A DNA stretch of 8,158 bases, from positions 1 to 8,158 of the forward strand of contig JAQBNY010000298.1 in assembly GCA_028288315.1 (NCBI GenBank), read 5' to 3'. Positions 5,810 through 8,158 of this stretch are shown here, in pieces; within the stretch, counting starts at the first letter, position 1; each line of letters opens with the position of its first letter. Origin of the DNA: Mucilaginibacter sp. (GTDB lineage: Bacteria; Bacteroidota; Bacteroidia; Sphingobacteriales; Sphingobacteriaceae). The notes beneath the pieces were generated by a model. It searched no databases. It was not told where the DNA came from and was given only the letters and a program-made list of their open reading frames with translations. The translations under genes were made by a program, and so were the position numbers.

Positions 5810-5817
5810 TACTTTTG
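5810..5817 (+). promoter_or_regulatory. Possible -7 box TACTTTTG for the nuclease-like gene
   Basis: This is the same box as in front of holA, mirrored in the right repeat arm. It ends 8 bp before the ATG at 5826, so transcription from it would give an almost leaderless mRNA. If that is not tolerated, the real promoter lies further upstream in the spacer. Confidence 0.3.
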
Positions 5818-5825
5818 ACATAATA

Positions 5826-6284
5826 ATGGATTTACTACTTCCTCTTAACCTGCCGCCCTACCCATTTAAGTTAACCGACCAGAACGGGCAGCTGAGTTTG
5901 TTTGATGAGATAAGGAAGAAAAATATCATCATCACTCCCGAAGAATGGGTTAGGCAACACTTTGTGCAATACCTTATCATTCAAAAGGGGTACCCTAAAT
6001 CACTTATCAAACTGGAGGGTGGGCTTAAACTCCACGGCCAGGCAAAGCGGTCAGATATTGTAGTTTTTAATTCATCCGGAGAAAAAATATTACTGGTTGA
6101 ATGCAAAGCACCATCGGTATCTATAAGCCAGGCTACATTTGACCAGGCCGCCCGTTACAACATGGTACATAAAGTTACCTTGTTGGTAGTAAGTAACGGG
6201 CTACAGCATTATTTTTGCCATATTGATTTTAAAAACGAAAGCTATAAGTTTATAGAGGAACTGCCTGCTTATAAGAGTATTTAA
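5826..6284 (+). CDS. Single-domain HsdR_N-like PD-(D/E)XK nuclease-family protein
   Basis: The 152-residue cytoplasmic protein matches only the N-terminal nuclease domain of type I restriction enzyme R subunits. Nuclease-fold marks, in order, are the helix TPEEWVRQHF (37-46, with Glu39/Glu40), Asp77 in KRSDIVVF, E92-C-K94 in KILLVECKAP, and Q107-xxx-Y111 in FDQAARYN. The last is the QxxxY motif described for HsdR nuclease domains. All residues expected for metal binding and cleavage are therefore present. No DEAD-box motor, specificity subunit or methylase gene is nearby, so this is not a restriction system as seen here. From memory, this small protein is often found next to holA in Bacteroidota, which suggests a conserved DNA-metabolism role rather than defence; that is recall plus inference. 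The gene is divergent from holA, with a spacer of 143 bp. Confidence 0.85.
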   Translation: MDLLLPLNLPPYPFKLTDQNGQLSLFDEIRKKNIIITPEEWVRQHFVQYLIIQKGYPKSLIKLEGGLKLHGQAKRSDIVVFNSSGEKILLVECKAPSVSISQATFDQAARYNMVHKVTLLVVSNGLQHYFCHIDFKNESYKFIEELPAYKSI

Positions 6285-6289
6285 CTGGC

Positions 6290-6373
6290 TTAAACTTTGG
6301 AACAGGCTTTGTATCTTCTCAATAAATCATCGGGCATGAATGGCTTAAATAGGTAATCATTCATGCCCGCTTG
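6290..6373 (-). pseudogene. Remnant of a response-regulator receiver domain (C-terminal end)
   Basis: Reading the minus strand just behind valS gives QAGMNDYLFKPF followed by MPDDLLRRYKACSKV and a TAA stop. AGMNDYxxKPF is the conserved beta-5 region of CheY-like receiver domains, including the invariant Lys that contacts the phosphorylated Asp, and PDDLLRRYK fits the following alpha-5 helix. Nothing of the upstream receiver (acidic pocket, phospho-acceptor Asp, Thr/Ser) is present. In this frame a stop occurs about ten codons further up, inside the 3' end of valS, and there is no usable start codon before the match. It is best read as the surviving end of a deleted gene or C-terminal domain. 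Confidence 0.7.
6331..6369. terminator. 12-bp-stem hairpin between nuclease-like gene and valS
   Basis: CGGGCATGAATG (6331-6342) and CATTCATGCCCG (6358-6369) are perfect reverse complements with a 15-base loop. The hairpin lies between two convergent stops (6284 and 6384) and could end both transcripts. No good T-run follows on either strand. The arms are also the GMND and PFMP codons of the receiver remnant. Confidence 0.45.
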
Positions 6374-6383
6374 AGTTATGTAA

Positions 6384-8158
6384 TTAGTTTGCCAAAGCCG
6401 CTAAATTACCTTCCAATATTTTCAACTTAGCTTCGGCATCAGCTTTCTTTCTGGTTTCAATTTCAATAATTTCGGGTTTGGCATTTGCCATGAATCGCTC
6501 GTTACCTAATTTGGCGTTAACTGATTTTAAGAATCCTAGTAAATATTCCCTTTCTTTTTCCAAACGGGCACCTTCGGCAACTGCATCTACAGCTATGTTA
6601 AGTATAATATAAAACTCATCAGTACCTGCAATAAAACTGTTTGCACCACTAACAGCTTCGGCAACCAAAGTTAATTCAGTGATATTACCTAACTGTTTAA
6701 TTATAGGCTGATACTTATCATAATCAATGGCCGAGTTAACCTTTACAGCCAATGGCAATGCCTCTTTTGGCGAAAGTTGTTTACTGTTACGAGTATTTCT
6801 TATCTGGGTTACAACCTGTTGTATAATCTCTACCTCGTTATTAAGACGGGTATTTACTTGCCCCCTGTTTGGCAATTGTGCAACAATACAGCAATCCAAT
6901 TCGGCACGCTGGCCAAATAATTCATCATGCCAAAGTTCTTCGCTTATGAAAGGCATAAAGGGGTGCAGCACTTTGAGGATGTTCTCAAAGAAGGCAACAG
7001 TGCGAGCATATGTTTCGCTATCAATAGGCTGCTGATAAGCAGGCTTTATCATTTCAAGATACCAGGCGCAATAGTCGTCCCATACCAGCTTGTAAGTAGC
7101 CATTAATGCTTCAGACAACCGGTATTGCTTAAAGTTATCCTCAATTTCAACTAAAGCATTATTAAAGCGGCTCTCAAACCATTCAATGGCAATTGCATTA
7201 GGGTTTTTCAGTCTGCTATCAACCTGCCAGCCTTTAATTAGTTTAAAGGCGTTCCATATTTTATTGGCAAAATTACGGCCCTGCTCACAGTAGCTTTCGT
7301 CAAACATTAGGTCGTTACCGGCAGGCGAGCAAAGTAACATACCTACTCTAACGCCATCGGCGCCGTACTTATCTATCAAATCAAGCGGATCAGGCGAGTT
7401 ACCTAATGATTTTGACATTTTACGGCCCAGCTTATCTCTAACAATACCGGTAAGGTATACGTTATTGAATGGTTTTTGCTTGCGTAACTCATGACCAGAC
7501 ATGATCATTCTCGCTACCCAAAAGAATAATATCTCAGGAGCGGTAACCAAATCATTTGTTGGGTAGTAATAATTTATCTCGGCATTATCCGGATTACGTA
7601 CTCCATCAAAAACAGAGATGGGCCATAAGCCTGATGAAAACCAGGTATCTAAAACATCTTCGTCCTGTGTTAAGTCATCAGTTGTCAGTTGTGTGTTGCC
7701 TGTGGTCTGTTTGGCTATTTCTAAAGCTTCCTCTTTTGTTTTAGCTACTACAAATTCACCATTTGGCAAATAGTAAGCAGGTATTTGTTGACCCCACCAT
7801 AACTGGCGGCTTATATTCCAGTCCCTAACATTCTCCATCCAGTGGCGGTAGGTATTAATAAACTTCTCCGGAATCAACTTTACTTCGCCATCTAACACAT
7901 ATTCCAAGGCTGGCTTGGCCAGCTCCTGCATTTTGCAGAACCATTGCATAGAAAGTTTTGGTTCAATAACAGCATTGGTACGTTCACTAAAACCAATTTG
8001 CGATGTATAATCTTCTGTTTTAGCTAAAGCACCAGCCTCTTCAAGCAATACAGCTATCTTCTTGCGTGCAGTAAAACGGTCCTCACCTACTAATATCTGT
8101 GCTTTCTCATTCAGCGTAGCATCGTCATTTAAAATATCAATAATTGGCAGTTTATGTT
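6384..8158 (-). CDS. valS: Valyl-tRNA synthetase, N-terminal part outside the window
   Basis: ValS charges tRNA-Val with valine and edits mischarged threonine. About 590 codons are visible. The reading frame continues without a break to the right edge (HKLPIIDILNDDATLNEKAQ is in the editing domain), so the TTG at 8048 is only an internal Leu codon. In order one sees the editing-domain end (GEDRFTARKKIAVLLEEAGAL), PKLSMQWF, RDWNISRQLWWGQQIPAYY, DEDVLDTWFSSGLWP, the class I signature KMSKS in GRKMSKSLGNSPDPLD, the helical anticodon-binding domain (WNAFKLIKGW...HPFMPFISEELWH), and the C-terminal coiled-coil tRNA arm starting at EKEREYLLGFL. Family members are about 870-880 residues, so roughly the first 290, with the HIGH motif, lie beyond 8158. 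The C terminus is intact. The stop is followed 10 bp later by a receiver-domain remnant on the same strand. Confidence 0.97.
   Translation of the reverse strand, partial: HKLPIIDILNDDATLNEKAQILVGEDRFTARKKIAVLLEEAGALAKTEDYTSQIGFSERTNAVIEPKLSMQWFCKMQELAKPALEYVLDGEVKLIPEKFINTYRHWMENVRDWNISRQLWWGQQIPAYYLPNGEFVVAKTKEEALEIAKQTTGNTQLTTDDLTQDEDVLDTWFSSGLWPISVFDGVRNPDNAEINYYYPTNDLVTAPEILFFWVARMIMSGHELRKQKPFNNVYLTGIVRDKLGRKMSKSLGNSPDPLDLIDKYGADGVRVGMLLCSPAGNDLMFDESYCEQGRNFANKIWNAFKLIKGWQVDSRLKNPNAIAIEWFESRFNNALVEIEDNFKQYRLSEALMATYKLVWDDYCAWYLEMIKPAYQQPIDSETYARTVAFFENILKVLHPFMPFISEELWHDELFGQRAELDCCIVAQLPNRGQVNTRLNNEVEIIQQVVTQIRNTRNSKQLSPKEALPLAVKVNSAIDYDKYQPIIKQLGNITELTLVAEAVSGANSFIAGTDEFYIILNIAVDAVAEGARLEKEREYLLGFLKSVNAKLGNERFMANAKPEIIEIETRKKADAEAKLKILEGNLAALAN

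Larger units (their letters stand above)
5700..5817. repeat. Mirrored A/T-rich heptamer repeats flanking the divergent spacer
   Basis: CAAAAGTAAAAAGTAAAA (5700-5717) and TTTTACTTTTTACTTTTG (5800-5817) are perfect 18-base reverse complements 82 bp apart. Each arm is built of about 7-bp units (AAAAAGT on the left, ACTTTTT/ACTTTTG on the right), and the right arm is preceded by another ACTTTTG (5791-5797). The two ends of the holA/nuclease spacer are thus mirror copies of each other. Confidence 0.65.

Noticed and set aside
5826..6284. Part of a type I restriction-modification system
   Set aside because: No motor domain, HsdM or HsdS is in the window; the gene is complete as a single domain with its own stop, and the neighbours are housekeeping genes.
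8046..8048. TTG as the start of a short valS
   Set aside because: The valS frame continues uninterrupted with good editing-domain sequence to the right edge, so this is an internal Leu codon.

Overview
The window is a stretch of Bacteroidota chromosome, most likely from a Sphingobacteriaceae-type organism (Mucilaginibacter/Pedobacter-like). Three things point there. It has a DUF5103 type IX secretion 'Plug' protein. Several starts are preceded by the Bacteroidota -7 promoter box TAnnTTTG, with no clear Shine-Dalgarno. It also carries small GC-rich palindromes and a GCTGAA...TTCAGC hairpin of a kind I recall from such genomes. The genus is a guess from memory of protein style, not a search result.

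Layout, left to right. (1) The C-terminal end of an ABC-F ATPase runs in from the left edge (+). (2) A gene-free 170 bp holds three hairpins. (3) A secreted DUF5103/T9SS Plug protein follows (+). (4) About 290 bp without genes contain a compound inverted-repeat element (TTTCTATAAACA...TGTTTATAGAAA enclosing two hairpins), flanked by further short hairpins and ending in a good -7 promoter box. (5) A hot-dog acyl-CoA thioesterase (+). (6) A convergent spacer has a 14-bp-stem hairpin and a set of spaced GTATC words. (7) An EVE-domain protein (-). (8) About 400 bp of AT-rich divergent intergenic DNA. (9) A PAS-PAS-DHp protein (+) that looks like the front of a histidine kinase but has no ATP-binding domain. 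(10) holA, the DNA polymerase III delta subunit (-), convergent with it. (11) A short divergent spacer whose two ends are mirrored AAAAAGT-type repeats. (12) A single-domain HsdR_N/PD-(D/E)XK nuclease-like protein (+). (13) A 27-codon remnant of a response-regulator receiver domain (-). (14) valS, valyl-tRNA synthetase (-), running off the right edge with about 590 residues visible.

Most genes are single-transcript housekeeping or widely conserved Bacteroidota genes. I see no clear operon, CRISPR array, RNA gene or complete mobile element. The genes do not form one pathway: translation (ABC-F, ValS), replication (HolA), secretion (Plug), acyl-CoA turnover and signalling (PAS protein) are simply neighbours.

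The points most worth a second look are the receiver-domain remnant directly behind valS, the kinase-like protein lacking its catalytic domain, the compound inverted repeat behind the Plug gene, and the mirrored repeat that places a -7 box in front of both holA and the nuclease-like gene. I did not find convincing evidence of a wholly new multi-gene system.
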